Shown here: positions 23,489 to 33,422 of the stretch, in pieces
Numbering within the stretch: the first letter of the stretch is position 1
Layout: the number at the start of each line of letters is the position of its first letter
DNA from: Sesamum alatum
Lineage: Eukaryota; Streptophyta; Magnoliopsida; Lamiales; Pedaliaceae
NCBI GenBank assembly: GCA_034509735.1
Contig: JACGWO010000013.1
Location: 11,118,136 to 11,182,135, forward strand
Direction: 5' to 3'
DNA: 64,000 nt
Notes under the pieces: generated by a model
Told to the model about the DNA's origin: nothing
Databases searched by the model: none
The model's input: only the letters and a program-made list of their open reading frames with translations
Program-made: the position numbers and the translations under genes

Positions 23489-24030
23489 CACTACAAGAAT
23501 AATCATTTCTAGTCGCGATAGTTCTTATCACTATACAGATAAAAGTTGTCACTATAATATACCAGTGACGACATTACGAGTCGTCACTAGGTCGTGACTA
23601 TAAGAACTGTCACTAAAAGTTTTAGTCGTGACTATTAGTTTTGTCACTATAACATATTCTTTTAGCCACATATACGTGTTGTCACTACAATCTAGTTTTT
23701 CAGCCACATATGATTTTCGTCACTCTAACCCAATGTATTTTGTCACATATAATTTTTGTCACTATAGCATGATGTTTTTAGCCACATAGAACTCTTGTCA
23801 CAAAAACTAGATACTTTTAGCGACATATAGTACCTGTCGCTATATCCAATGCTTTTATAGTCACAACTACTTTAGTCACGACAAAATATTTAGATCATCA
23901 CTGTAAATACAAGGTACAAAAATATATATTTTATTAATTATTATCATATAATGATAAAAATTACCGTGACTATTTGGTCATTTACAGTGACATAATTTAA
24001 TTTAATTTAGTGACAATGTCCTCTAGTCAA
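23489..24030. repeat. CACTA left subterminal repeat array
   Basis: The motif GTCACTA(T/A), or its complement TAGTGAC, occurs many times in both orientations at spacings of roughly 20-40 bp, together with 'agccacata'. In En/Spm elements such arrays bind the element's own DNA-binding protein. The right end at 29470-29953 is built the same way. Confidence 0.8.
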
Positions 24031-24497
24031 TTTTTCTTGTAATTACATAATTTATTTAGTTATTGCTGCAAAAATAATTAATCGGTTCACTTTATGTGGA
24101 AAAAAGAATAAAACCAAATAAAAGTATATATTGAAATTGTCTATCATAGAGAAAAAGTTCATAATTGAATATTTATAATGTGAAACTATAATGGCAAAAG
24201 GAAATAAGCACAAGTGTTTGTCGCATTTACAATGTGAAACTAAATGCCAAAAGAAATAAGCACAAGTGTTTGTCATAGTGAGTAGTTTTTGCTAGAAAAT
24301 GCACCAACCCCCTTAGGAACTTGTGGAGCTTCAAACCTGTCAAAAATTCAAAATAATATAATTATATTCTAAGCATCCGTATATAATATATAAAACTCAA
24401 ATGATAAAAACAAAATATGCGTCAAAAGTTAATAAAAATTTTAGTTCTAAAAAAAACTTCTAAATCAACGCACTAGGAAAAAGTAGTAAAACTAGAA

Positions 24498-27484
24498 TTA
24501 CGAATAATTTACATTAGCCGGTGGATGAATTTGACCAAATATACTCAAGTTTTTAATGATGGTTGGAAGTTGACTTTTGAGAATAGCTTGCACTTGTGAT
24601 TGCACTTGAACTTCTTGAGTATTGACTTGGGACTCTAATGTCCGTAAGCGTTCATACATCTCCTTGTTATCTTTCTTAAGTGACTCCAAACATTCTCTAT
24701 CTTCTTCAGCTTGTTTTCTCAATTCTTCATTCTCTTTTATCAATTCATCATTGATCATTCCTCCTCTTTTAGAAGGTGGCTTCAAGCCATCCCCACAACC
24801 ACGTAGTCGACTTGATTTTTCTGGACCAAGCACTTTTATAAAAGCTTCATCCTCGGTAATTGGTTCTTGGCCCGCCTCACTTGCTTGACTTTGCAATCTA
24901 GTTATGTCCTCCTGCATATTAGGTTTAGTGTTAATATAGTATATTTTGTTAGTAAAAACTGCAATTTGAATTACTTACATAAACTGCTTCTGAAGTTTGA
25001 TCCACCCAACCATTCTTCTTGTTACTATATCGAGTTTTTCTCCAAGTAGCAGTTCGTGTTGGCTCTTGCTCGGTCTCAGGATCACGCTAAATAAAAAAAT
25101 ACAAGAAATGAGACAAGAATATTATTGATTATTAAGTATAAAATAATCTATAAAAACTTACATCTTCATAGCAATATTGGACAATAGATTTTGTTCCACA
25201 AATATGAGCCATCTTCAACTTCTTGCGATTCTCTTTGTTTCTATCACTAATTTTCTGCATTTCGATGTTATTTATATTAAGACTCAATATGATATTAAAA
25301 AAAAGTATTGAAGGCAATGGTACTGCACTCCTTTAGATTTCATACTCTAAAATGAGGAAAGAATTGTCAAAAACATTACTGAACAAAAGCTAGCTTTTCA
25401 TACATGGTCTGTCAACATATGATCCATCAATAATATTCTCAAATACATAAAAAGAAAATCAATGTACAATCATTTATGCATTAAATAAAATTTTCAAATA
25501 CGTAGAATATTATCTTCTCCACATACCTGAAATCCATCACTTTCAAAGTAGTTAATTAGTTTCTCCCAATGTTCTTCACTTACTCCATTAGGAGGCTTAT
25601 GCAATATCTCCTCCTCATCCTTCTTGCCAAAGTAATACACATGTAGCTTGTGTCGATAACTGCGATATTGCCGATTCAATTGCTCAAAAACTATTTTTTG
25701 AACTTCAAAACTATCTTGGAGATTAAATTTTTGCTGCAAAATTCATGTGCAAAAGAAGATATTAATATATGACCTTTTTGCATAATATAAAAATCAATTA
25801 ACCAAAGTTCATTACCTTCATTGCCAACCACATTTTCTTCTTGCTATCTATGGGAATGTCTTTCCAACGGGCGTATCGAAGAGGTGCGTGTTGCTTAAGG
25901 ACAACACAAGCCTCAGTCTTAAAGTCCTTTGCATTTTCACCTACAACCCGCCTACGTCTTGGATGAATAGTAACTTCTAACTTTTCCATCTTTCTCCTTT
26001 TCTTTTCAACTGAAATACCTTTTGTTATCCCTCTTCCTTTCTTGTTAGACTTCACTAAACCAAGTTCATACAAAATAACAATATCAATTTATATTGAAAC
26101 CAATAAAATGAATATGCATAAAAGAATTTAAATTAAATTATTACAAACCACTACTAGCTGTATCAACTTGCTCTAAATTAGTTAACTCGGTTGGTTGTTC
26201 TCGAGGATCTACTTGTACTTGAGCTTGATCATTTATGTCTTCACTACCAAGAGCCCTATCCAAAACTAAATCAAAAGGAAAAAAGAAAGAATAAATTAAC
26301 AGAATCAATTGAATACAAAAAATGCTAACTAAAAAGTAATAAACAAAATAAGATATATTACTAGACAAATGAATAAGTTTAAAATAATTCAACCTTGGAT
26401 AATTGGATATTATATTACAAAACCTCTAGTCCTAAATAGTAATCCATTGTTCAACATCCCTACTTCAAAATTTTACTAAAAAAATTCAACATCCCTACTT
26501 CAAGAATGTGTATGGTTGGGGACAGATTGGATACTGATATTTTATTTGGACAAAATGCTGGTTGCAGAACTCTTCTTGTTCTTTCAGGTGTGACAAATAT
26601 ATCAGAACTTCAAGATTCAAACAACGACATTCGACCAGAATACTTCACAAACAAGGTCTCAGATATCATTAGATTATTCAATAACAGTGTGTAACTTGGA
26701 CGATATTGATTGACTGCGTGCAAGAAATTTCAAGGATGGAATAAAACCCAGAAAAGTTCAGGTATGAACTAGTCTATCTTCGTGTGTCTGTTGGACTGGA
26801 TAATTTTCATGTTAGAAAGCAATTCAAAGTGTAATAAGATGTTCCCCCTTAATCCATGTTGCCTACATCCTAAAAAAAAAAAAAAACAGTAATCCATTGT
26901 ACTTTTTTTAACTCAAAAGCAATGAATCTATTATAAAACCAACCACAGTAACCAAGAGCAGCATGAGGCCACACTACCAGCCCACAATTGACCCCTACAC
27001 AGCTAGAACACAACCTACAAACAAAAACTATACCCCCAGCCTACTAAAACACAGAATTCAGCGCAGAAGAAAAACATATATTCCAACTACTAGCCTACAA
27101 ACAAAGCCAGCAACAACGTACAATGACATACCACAAGCTACCTACCAACGAGATTACAGTGGCACGGTCACACCAGACAGAAATTGAAACAACAGACAGA
27201 AATTGAAACAACAGACCTAGCCATAACCTAACACACACCAATCCGAACACAACCAAACAGACAGAAATTGGAACAACATGAACGGCAGTCCACAAAACAG
27301 AAATTATATGTAGATTTCAGCAAAATTGTACTGAATTATGATCCAAAATCAAGCATTAGGACGAAAATTCAATAAAGCTAAACATTAGCAATCAATTTAT
27401 AGATAGAATCTCAATATCCTTGATCATCAAAATAACAGGAAGATAAATCATACCTCGTACGCGCGTCTGATTGCGAGTCGACAT
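24498..27484 (-). CDS. CACTA-encoded Transposase_24 (Ptta/En/Spm) protein
   Basis: I read seven exons with GT-AG introns: 27484-27454, 26265-26149, 26054-25816, 25733-25527, 25254-25162, 25086-24979 and 24911-24498. They sum to 1209 bp and join in frame to 402 codons plus stop. Recognisable parts are a basic N-terminal region (KKRRKMEKLEVTIHPRRRR), ARWKDIPIDSKKKMW, a middle block with SEEHWEKLINYFES, KKLKMAHICGTKSI, WVDQTSEAVYEDITRLQ, GLKPPSKR, and a C-terminal coiled coil (about residues 310-380, ENEELRKQAEEDRECLESL). The family is the plant Transposase_24 group, usually the accessory DNA-binding partner rather than the DDE enzyme. No stop or frameshift was seen. A processed pseudogene lies in its first intron. 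The exon 1 boundary is the least certain part. Confidence 0.8.
26451..26887 (+). pseudogene. PGLP: 5'-truncated processed pseudogene, phosphoglycolate-phosphatase-like (HAD family)
   Basis: The frame ending at 26694 reads FNIPTSRMCMVGDRLDTD, then ILFGQNAGC and TLLVLSGVTNISEL, and ends with an in-frame stop. This is the C-terminal HAD motif region of plant phosphoglycolate/4-nitrophenyl phosphatases; the SRMCMVGD wording fits the cytosolic type best, from memory. A 3' UTR-like stretch follows, then a run of 15 A at 26872-26886. AGTAATCCATTGT flanks the unit at 26438-26450 and 26888-26900: a 13-bp target duplication. There are no introns. Together these show LINE-mediated retroposition of a partial mRNA. 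The fragment lacks the N-terminal nucleophile region and cannot be an active enzyme. Confidence 0.9.
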
Positions 27485-28205
27485 TGAAGTCAGATGAAAA
27501 GAATTGCTAGATGAGAACCACAAGAATTGCGATCGAACTATGGTTGTGGAAGAAAAAGAATCGAAGATTGCAGAAGAATAACTCAACTTGAATGGAGGAG
27601 TAGCAGTTTTCTGTACAGAGAATTCTGTAGAGAAATGGGAGACAATCATGGGCTGTTTCTATTCTTCATTTGGCAGAGAATTCTTTCACCAAAAGTTTGG
27701 CGCTTGTTTTCCCTCCATATTTTTGTTAATTAATTTTATTACTTTTTGTAGTTAATTAATTATTTATCTGTAATAATATAGTTATTTAATTAGAATAATT
27801 ATTAAATTAATATGTTTAACTATATAAAAATATTAAAGATTTAGGTTGTGGTAAAATTCTTTCTATAAAATCGAGTCCAACAGATTTGAAATTTCTATAA
27901 ATAAAAAAATTCGGTAGATCTACACCAAATACTTTCAAATATAGAGATTTTTGAAAAATATGTATATCGAAATTTACTTTCAAATAGTCCTGAAAAATAA
28001 TTTCTCAAAGTTAGTGGTGTCAAATTAATTTTTAAATAATTGGAAGATGTAATGTATATTTTTGATCGATATACAATAATGACTATAATTTTGGAGAAAA
28101 AGATTTAAAAAGTCAACTATCTTTGATTTTATTTTTAAGAATGAAACAAAATATTGTAGAAGATAGAAGCCAACAATGCCTATAATTTTGGGAATATTAA
28201 TTTTG

Positions 28206-28415
28206 GGGGTTTAATGCAATTTACCCCCTGTGATATTGCAAATGAGCAAGTTACCCCCTACGAAAAAAAAAATAATTTATCCCCCCATTTTAAAGAACAC
28301 AGGGGGTAAATTAATTTATTTTAAAAAACACAGGGGGATAAATTGCTATTTATTTTTTCATAAGGGGATAATTTGTTCATTTGTAATATTACAGGGGTTA
28401 GCTTGCATTTTCCCC
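28206..28415. mobile_element. 210-bp MITE with 9-bp target duplication
   Basis: The left end 'ggggtttaatgcaatttacc' is mirrored by the right end (GGGGAAAATGCAAGCTAACC on the other strand), and the arms run for about 55 bp or more. TTAATTTTG flanks it on both sides (28197-28205 and 28416-28424). A 9-bp duplication fits a Mutator-type transposase. It lies inside the CACTA transposon, so it is younger than it. Confidence 0.85.
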
Positions 28416-29469
28416 TTAATTTTGGATGAAGAATTGATAATTACCCACATTCAACTACATTTTTATAATAAAATTAGAGGACTTGAACACATAAATTTAT
28501 AAAATGCAGAAAAATTGAAAAAAAATTCAATTATGCGCTTAAACGAAATGCTATTTGACTAAAATATTATTTCATGTGTGTGTAACTCGAGCTCCTTTTT
28601 TAACAAAATCTTATTCGAGAAAATCTTATTTTATACCGATGAAAGTCTTTTTCTTCTTTCATACCAACGATAATGTTGCATACTCTCTCGTTCCCTTTTT
28701 TCTTTTCTCTAAATTTCTGAGAAAGATATATAAAAGAACAGGGAAAGAGAAACAATGAAAGAGAGGAAGGAAGGGGAGAAAGACATAAAGTTGTGGTGAC
28801 TATGGTCTTCTTTCTCTACTTGTAATAGGAAAATTAATTTTAACCGAAAAATAGAAAATGATAATTCTATTTTTTAATTTTTTGAATTACTTATAATAGA
28901 AGGATAAAGATATATACTGCAAAATTTTATGTTGACTATTGGTTAACACTTACATTAATTTGAGGCTATTTAGATAATACTAAGGTATTTATTTTATTTG
29001 GTTATTATAATATAAGCTAAAATACTCCAATACTTGCGAATTAGAAATTTGATTTGCTTTGATATCCTTGTAAGATAAGACCTATTTTTAAATATAAGTT
29101 TTGCTATAAAATTAATATTTCCACATTCAAAGTGCGATTTAAATCAATTTGATTAAATAGAATATTTTTGATTGTCTATTTTTAAATTAATTTTTTAGTT
29201 GATATGTTTAAAAAATTTTAAAATTTGAATCATTAAGAGTGAATAAAAGTTTTTAAGCATTTAAATATATATTTCATATTTTTTAAAATTTAATAATTTA
29301 AACCATTAAAATCACTTTCAGATCTAATTACTATAAATAAAATGATATAGTCCAACCTTCTGAGGTAGGTCTTCATTTTAGCTTCTAATTAAATTTATTT
29401 TAGCAAAATTTTAGCATGCATAAAATGTCTGCAAATATTAAATTACTTTTAACTTCTCATTGAAATATC

Positions 29470-29953
29470 GTTTATACAAGAGCAAAGATATTTTCTTAAT
29501 AGTGATGACTATTTTCATTACTAATAATGTTAACATTTTAGCCTCAACTTTTTATTTTGACACTAAAATTTTCTCTTTATATAGTTATAGTTTAAGTATC
29601 GTCACTATTTTTAATAGTTCTAGTGACAATTATTTTCATCACAAATGATATGCACTCTCTAGTCACAACTTATTATTGACACTAACAGTTTTCCTTACCA
29701 ATTAGTGATAATTTAAATATTATCACTATTTGACTTAGTAATAGTGACAACTTTTATTTACCGCCAAAGTTGAAAAATGGCGGCAAACTTTTTGTGGCAA
29801 CAATTAGTGACAACAATCTAACTTGTCACTAATGTTATCCAATTCCAAAATTTAGTGATACACCCAACTATTGTCACTAAATCATTGCTTTTAGTGATGG
29901 ATTTATCATTGTCACTAAAATTTTTGTCACAAAAAATGATTTTTTTTGTAGTG
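29470..29953. repeat. CACTA right subterminal repeat array
   Basis: Repeated TTGTCACTA/TAGTGACAA motifs in both orientations lead to the TTTTTTGTAGTG terminus. It mirrors the array at the left end and supports a single element. Confidence 0.8.
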
Positions 29954-29956
29954 CTA

Positions 29957-30131
29957 CTAATTTTGTTGGGAGAAGAGCCCAGAAAGAGGACACACCTGGC
30001 TAACTTCTTGATCGTAGACACACCTCAGCCTAGCTACAACGTGATACTAGGACGACCCACCTTGAACGCTATAAGCGCTGTTGTATCTACCCTATACCTA
30101 GAGGTAAAAATTTCCCACCAAGGCAGGAATT
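29957..30131 (+). pseudogene. Gypsy/Tat protease, 3' part
   Basis: After the CTA duplication the frame resumes with HLANFLIVDTPQPSYNVILG and RPTLNAISAVVST. This is the conserved end of the Tat protease, and confirms that the CACTA split one gene. Confidence 0.85.
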
Positions 30132-30229
30132 AGGGAAGTAAAGGGCAATCAACTTTGCGCCAGAGAATGTTGATGCCATGCCTTGAAGCGCGCCGAGGAA
30201 CTCGTGAAAGCTGCCAAACAAAAGAGGTA

Positions 30230-31345
30230 CAAATGTAACCTTTAGACGAAGTTCGTACCATACAGATACACCTAGAAAATGATTGTAAAAAAGTACGGGT
30301 AGGGGAATGCTTTCCAGAGGATGAATTAGTTCAGATCGTCAATCTCCTAAAGGAAAATGACGACGTTTTTGAGTGGGAAAGTAGGGGATCAACAGGAGTC
30401 AACGAGGAAATAATTGTACATCGGCTGAATGTACAAAAGGGATTTCAACCTGTAAAACAGAATAAAAGAAACTTCGGTCCCAAAAAAAGCAAGATTATCA
30501 GTGAAGAAGTACAAGGGTATAATGCACCTTGGATTGGCAACGCAATCATCGTGCCGAAAAAGGATGGGAAATAGAGAATGTGCGTGGATTTCACGGATTT
30601 CAACAAAGCTTGTCTGAAGGACTCATATCCGCTCCCTCGAATTGACCAATTAGTAGATTCTACCTCCAAATGTGGGCGTTTATGTATGATGGATGCCTAT
30701 CAGGAGTACAATCAAATAAAGCTAGCACAAGAGGATCAAGAGAAAACTAGCTTCATCACAGATAGAGGTCTATAGTGTTACAATGTCATGCCCTTTGGAC
30801 TGAAAAATGCAGGAGCAACCTATCAGAGGTTGGTAAATCACATCTTCTCAGATCAAATTGGGAAAATATGCAAGTCTATGTAAATGATATGCTGGTAAAA
30901 AGTTGTTACAAGGAGCAACACTTGGTAGACCTCTAAGAATGTTTCGATCGGCTGAAAAAATTTGGGATGAAGCTAAACCCCAAGAAATGCGTGTTCGGAG
31001 TGGAAAGAGAAAAATTATTAGAGTATCTAATCACCTTGAGAGGGATCGAGGCTAACCTGGAAAAAATAGCCGCCATACAGCAAATGAAAGAACCACGCAC
31101 CATAAAGGAGGCACAACAACTAACAGGAAGGATAGTTGGCTTGAGCAGATTCATATTTCGATTAGTAGTTAAAGGGTTATCATTCTTCAAAGTTCTGAGG
31201 AACATTAACATTTTTTAGTGGAATGAGGATTGCCTGAAGGCTTTCAGATCTCTAAAAGCCTACCTATCCACTTCGCCGTTATTAGCCAAACCACAGGAGG
31301 AGAAAGATTATGGCTTTATTTAGCATGATCTCAAGAAGCTACCAA
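30230..31345 (+). pseudogene. Gypsy/Tat reverse transcriptase, broken
   Basis: Recognisable motifs in order are MCVDFTDFNKACLKDSYPLP (30578-30640), MMDAYQEYNQIKLA, FITDRGL, VMPFGLKNAGATYQRLVN (30787-30840), the active-site box, LNPKKCVFGVE (30972-31005) and the thumb/connection with AAIQQMKEPRTIKEAQQLTG. The catalytic box reads YVND (about 30875-30890) where the family has YVDD; loss of an Asp should abolish activity. Stops at about 30774, 30883 and 31216 and several frameshifts add to this. Confidence 0.85.
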
Positions 31346-31385
31346 CGTTGTGCTAACTAAGGAAAAGGAAGGTACACGCTAATCA

Positions 31386-31697
31386 TTGTATTACACGAGT
31401 TATATGTTACATGGGGCAGAAGCCAGGTATGACCCAATGGAAAAGATGGTGTTGGTCCTCATTCATGCCACTCGAAAGCTGAGACCTTATTTTTTAGCCC
31501 ATCTTGTCATGGTGCTTTTGAACCAACCATTAAAACAGGTACTCACTAAAGGACAGGTAGGAAGAATGACCAAGTGGTTGTACGAGCTGAATGAATATGA
31601 TCTAAGATACGAGCCTCGATCTGCCTTAAAAGCCCAAGTGCTTGCAGACTTCCTGGTGGAAATATCGCCCACCTCGAGCCAAATTGACAATAATTAG
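31386..31697 (+). pseudogene. Gypsy/Tat first RNase H (Ty3 type)
   Basis: The frame reads YTSYMLHGAEARYDPMEKMV, then LIHATRKLRPYFLAH and VGRMTKWLYELNEYDLRYEP, ending QVLADFLVEI. This is the Ty3-type RNase H and its junction with the tether in Tat elements. It is open over 103 codons, with its upstream part out of frame. Confidence 0.8.
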
Positions 31698-32065
31698 ATC
31701 GCGTACCTTGATAGTTCCTACACGAATAAAGGCACGGGAGGAGGTGTAGTGCTGATAGAAGAAAGGGGTGATGCCTTGCTTTTTGCAATAAAATTTGAAG
31801 AGGTCATATCTAACAATGAGGTCGGGTATGAGACTTTGTTGGTTGGCATGAGGATTGCATCAGAAAAGGGGGTCAAGAGATTAAGGTGTTCAGTCACTGT
31901 GAACTTGTAGTGAAACAAGTCAACGGGAGGTTTGAAGCTTGAGAAGAAAGAATGATGATGCTTACATGACGAGTGGAAGAGAAGAAAGGTTGTTTTGAGG
32001 AATTCGAGCTCGTCTTGATTCCTCGAGCCGAAAATGCACAAGTAGATGCCCTGGCGATTGGCTGT
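31698..32065 (+). pseudogene. Gypsy/Tat second RNase H (archaeal type)
   Basis: The frame reads IAYLDSSYTNKGTGGGVVLI, then FEEVISNNEVGYETLLVGM, KQVNGRFEA and FEEFELVLIPRAENAQVDAL. These match the additional archaeal-type RNase H of Tat-lineage Gypsy elements (the first catalytic Asp is present in AYLDSS). Frameshifts occur near 31880-31900 and a stop at about 31967. Confidence 0.8.
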
Positions 32066-32329
32066 GGGTTCAACGACATAGAATCTAGACAGATTACACT
32101 AATAAAGGTAAGACTTGAAGGACGCGTTCAGGAAGTGATCCAAATATCTTGGGAGACTACCCTATCATGGATGGATGAAATAAAAGATTATTTGCAAAAC
32201 AGGACCTTGCCTGACGATGAGAAAAAATCTCTCCGGGTAAAGAGTATCTAGCCGATTCTTCATTTATCAAGGGTACCTGTTCAAAAAATCATTTACTATG
32301 CCAATTTTATGATGTCTAGATCCAGAGGC

Positions 32330-32738
32330 TGCTATGAGGACATTGGAAGATGTCCATGAAGGAAGTTGCAATAGTCACTCAGGGGGGAGAAGCCTGGCAT
32401 TGAAGGTGATGAGAAGCGGATACTACTGGCCTATTCTCCATAGGGACGCGATGTCAACAGGCAAAGGTGTGAGTATTGTCAAATCTATAGGGATTTAACA
32501 CATTGCCCTAGTGCCAAAATGCAATCCACTGTCGCGGCTTGGCCCTTTGATCATTGGGGGATGGACCTTGTAGGACCCTTCCCACTTTCCCAACGACAGA
32601 AAAAATTCCTGATAGTGGCGATAGATCATTTTACAAAATGGTTAGAAGCTAAGCCGTTGGCGAAAATCACAGAGGACAGTGTCATCAAGTTCGTATGGAG
32701 AAACATCATCTGTCGATATACCACGAAACCAAATATAT
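32330..32738 (+). pseudogene. Gypsy/Tat integrase, N-terminal part, truncated
   Basis: The zinc-binding region is seen as EDVHEGSCNSHSGGRSLALK and SGYYWPILHRDAM, followed (after frame changes) by CEYCQ and then AAWPFDHWGMDLVGPFPLS and FLIVAIDHFTKWLEAKPLA. The core stops at about 32738 without the second Asp and Glu of the catalytic triad. The DNA beyond is unrelated. Confidence 0.85.
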
Positions 32739-33400
32739 GATAGCAATTACTCACATAATATCTTATATTAAGGCATATATTTATATCCAATATCATACTC
32801 ATTTATTTCATATGTCAAAACTCATTTAATCTCAACAACTTGAATTGGAAAAAAATCATGGGCATCACAAGTTATTATAATTTAAAATTAACAATTAACT
32901 TTAAAGTTACAATCTAGAAATAATTTTCTAAAACATGTATTTGCACATTCCAAATAAAATCATAATTAAAGAAACATTTTCTAACCTATAGCCTTATTAA
33001 CTTTGTATCAAAATCGTCATTTTCAAAATACAAAGTTAATCATCAAATTAAAATTTTAAAAAATGAAAAAATTACAAAAATGCCATTTGGAAGTGTTGAG
33101 ATGGGCACCGGCCGCAACTGACCAGTGTCGGGTGCACGCAACACGCGAACAGGACTGTCTTGCGCATGTGCTCGCCCCTACGGAGGCGCCATGCCTGTGC
33201 GCGCAGGAACGCCTATGTCGTCGTGCAATCGACAACGAAATGTCAAACCGTTTTTCCATTTTTGTCCGTTTTTCTCATAGTTTAAATCTCAACAACTACA
33301 TGATATTAACATATAAAATAAACATGGGATAATAATAACATACATGATACTAAAGTAAAGTAAAGCTCATATATACACATAAATCAACTAGCCAAGTGTA
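32739..33400. other. Unassigned sequence with a GC-rich island
   Basis: It is AT-rich, except for about 33101-33235, which is strikingly GC-rich and dense in CpG ('gcgcgcaggaacgcc', 'ctacggaggcgccatg'). Open frames over it have no recognisable motif. It could be internal sequence of the minus-strand element whose LTR starts next, but I cannot show that. Confidence 0.35.
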
Positions 33401-33422
33401 GGAACTGGGGTCTGATACAACT
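33401..33422 (-). other. Primer-binding-site-like sequence next to LTR E
   Basis: On the minus strand, directly after the LTR end, the sequence is AGTTGTATCAGACCCCAG. It resembles the TGGTATCAGAGC site that pairs with initiator Met-tRNA in many plant Copia elements, with some changes. Confidence 0.5.

Larger units (their letters stand above)
23489..29953 (-). mobile_element. Complete CACTA (En/Spm-type) transposon, 6465 bp
   Basis: The left end is CACTACAAGAA and the right end is TTTTTTGTAGTG, the reverse complement of a CACTACAAAAAA terminus. Each is flanked by CTA (23486-23488 and 29954-29956), the expected 3-bp target duplication. Both ends carry many GTCACTA-type subterminal repeats. It encodes one minus-strand gene of the Transposase_24 family. 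I see no Transposase_21 (TnpD-like) coding region, so it probably depends on another element for the catalytic enzyme. It is inserted in the Gypsy protease gene, and itself contains a MITE and a processed pseudogene. Confidence 0.9.
21109..32738 (+). mobile_element. Gypsy LTR retrotransposon of Tat type, truncated and interrupted
   Basis: The order is 5' LTR, primer-binding-site-like sequence, gag, protease, reverse transcriptase, RNase H, a second (archaeal-type) RNase H, and the start of integrase. The second RNase H before integrase is a hallmark of the Tat lineage. The element ends abruptly inside the integrase core at about 32738, and no 3' LTR follows. A 6.5-kb CACTA transposon sits in the protease region (23489-29953) with a CTA duplication, so the Gypsy is the older element. 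Many stops and frameshifts make it inactive. Confidence 0.85.

Noticed and set aside
23489..29953. GTCACTA array read as a CRISPR array
   Set aside because: The repeats are short, in both orientations and unevenly spaced, and they sit at the ends of a CACTA transposon.
31487..32079. Several minus-strand frames over the Gypsy RNase H
   Set aside because: These are shadows of the plus-strand RNase H and tether coding.
33056..33332. Open frames over the GC-rich island
   Set aside because: Cys- and Arg-rich text without a known domain, open mainly because the stretch is GC-rich; no start or neighbour context supports a gene.
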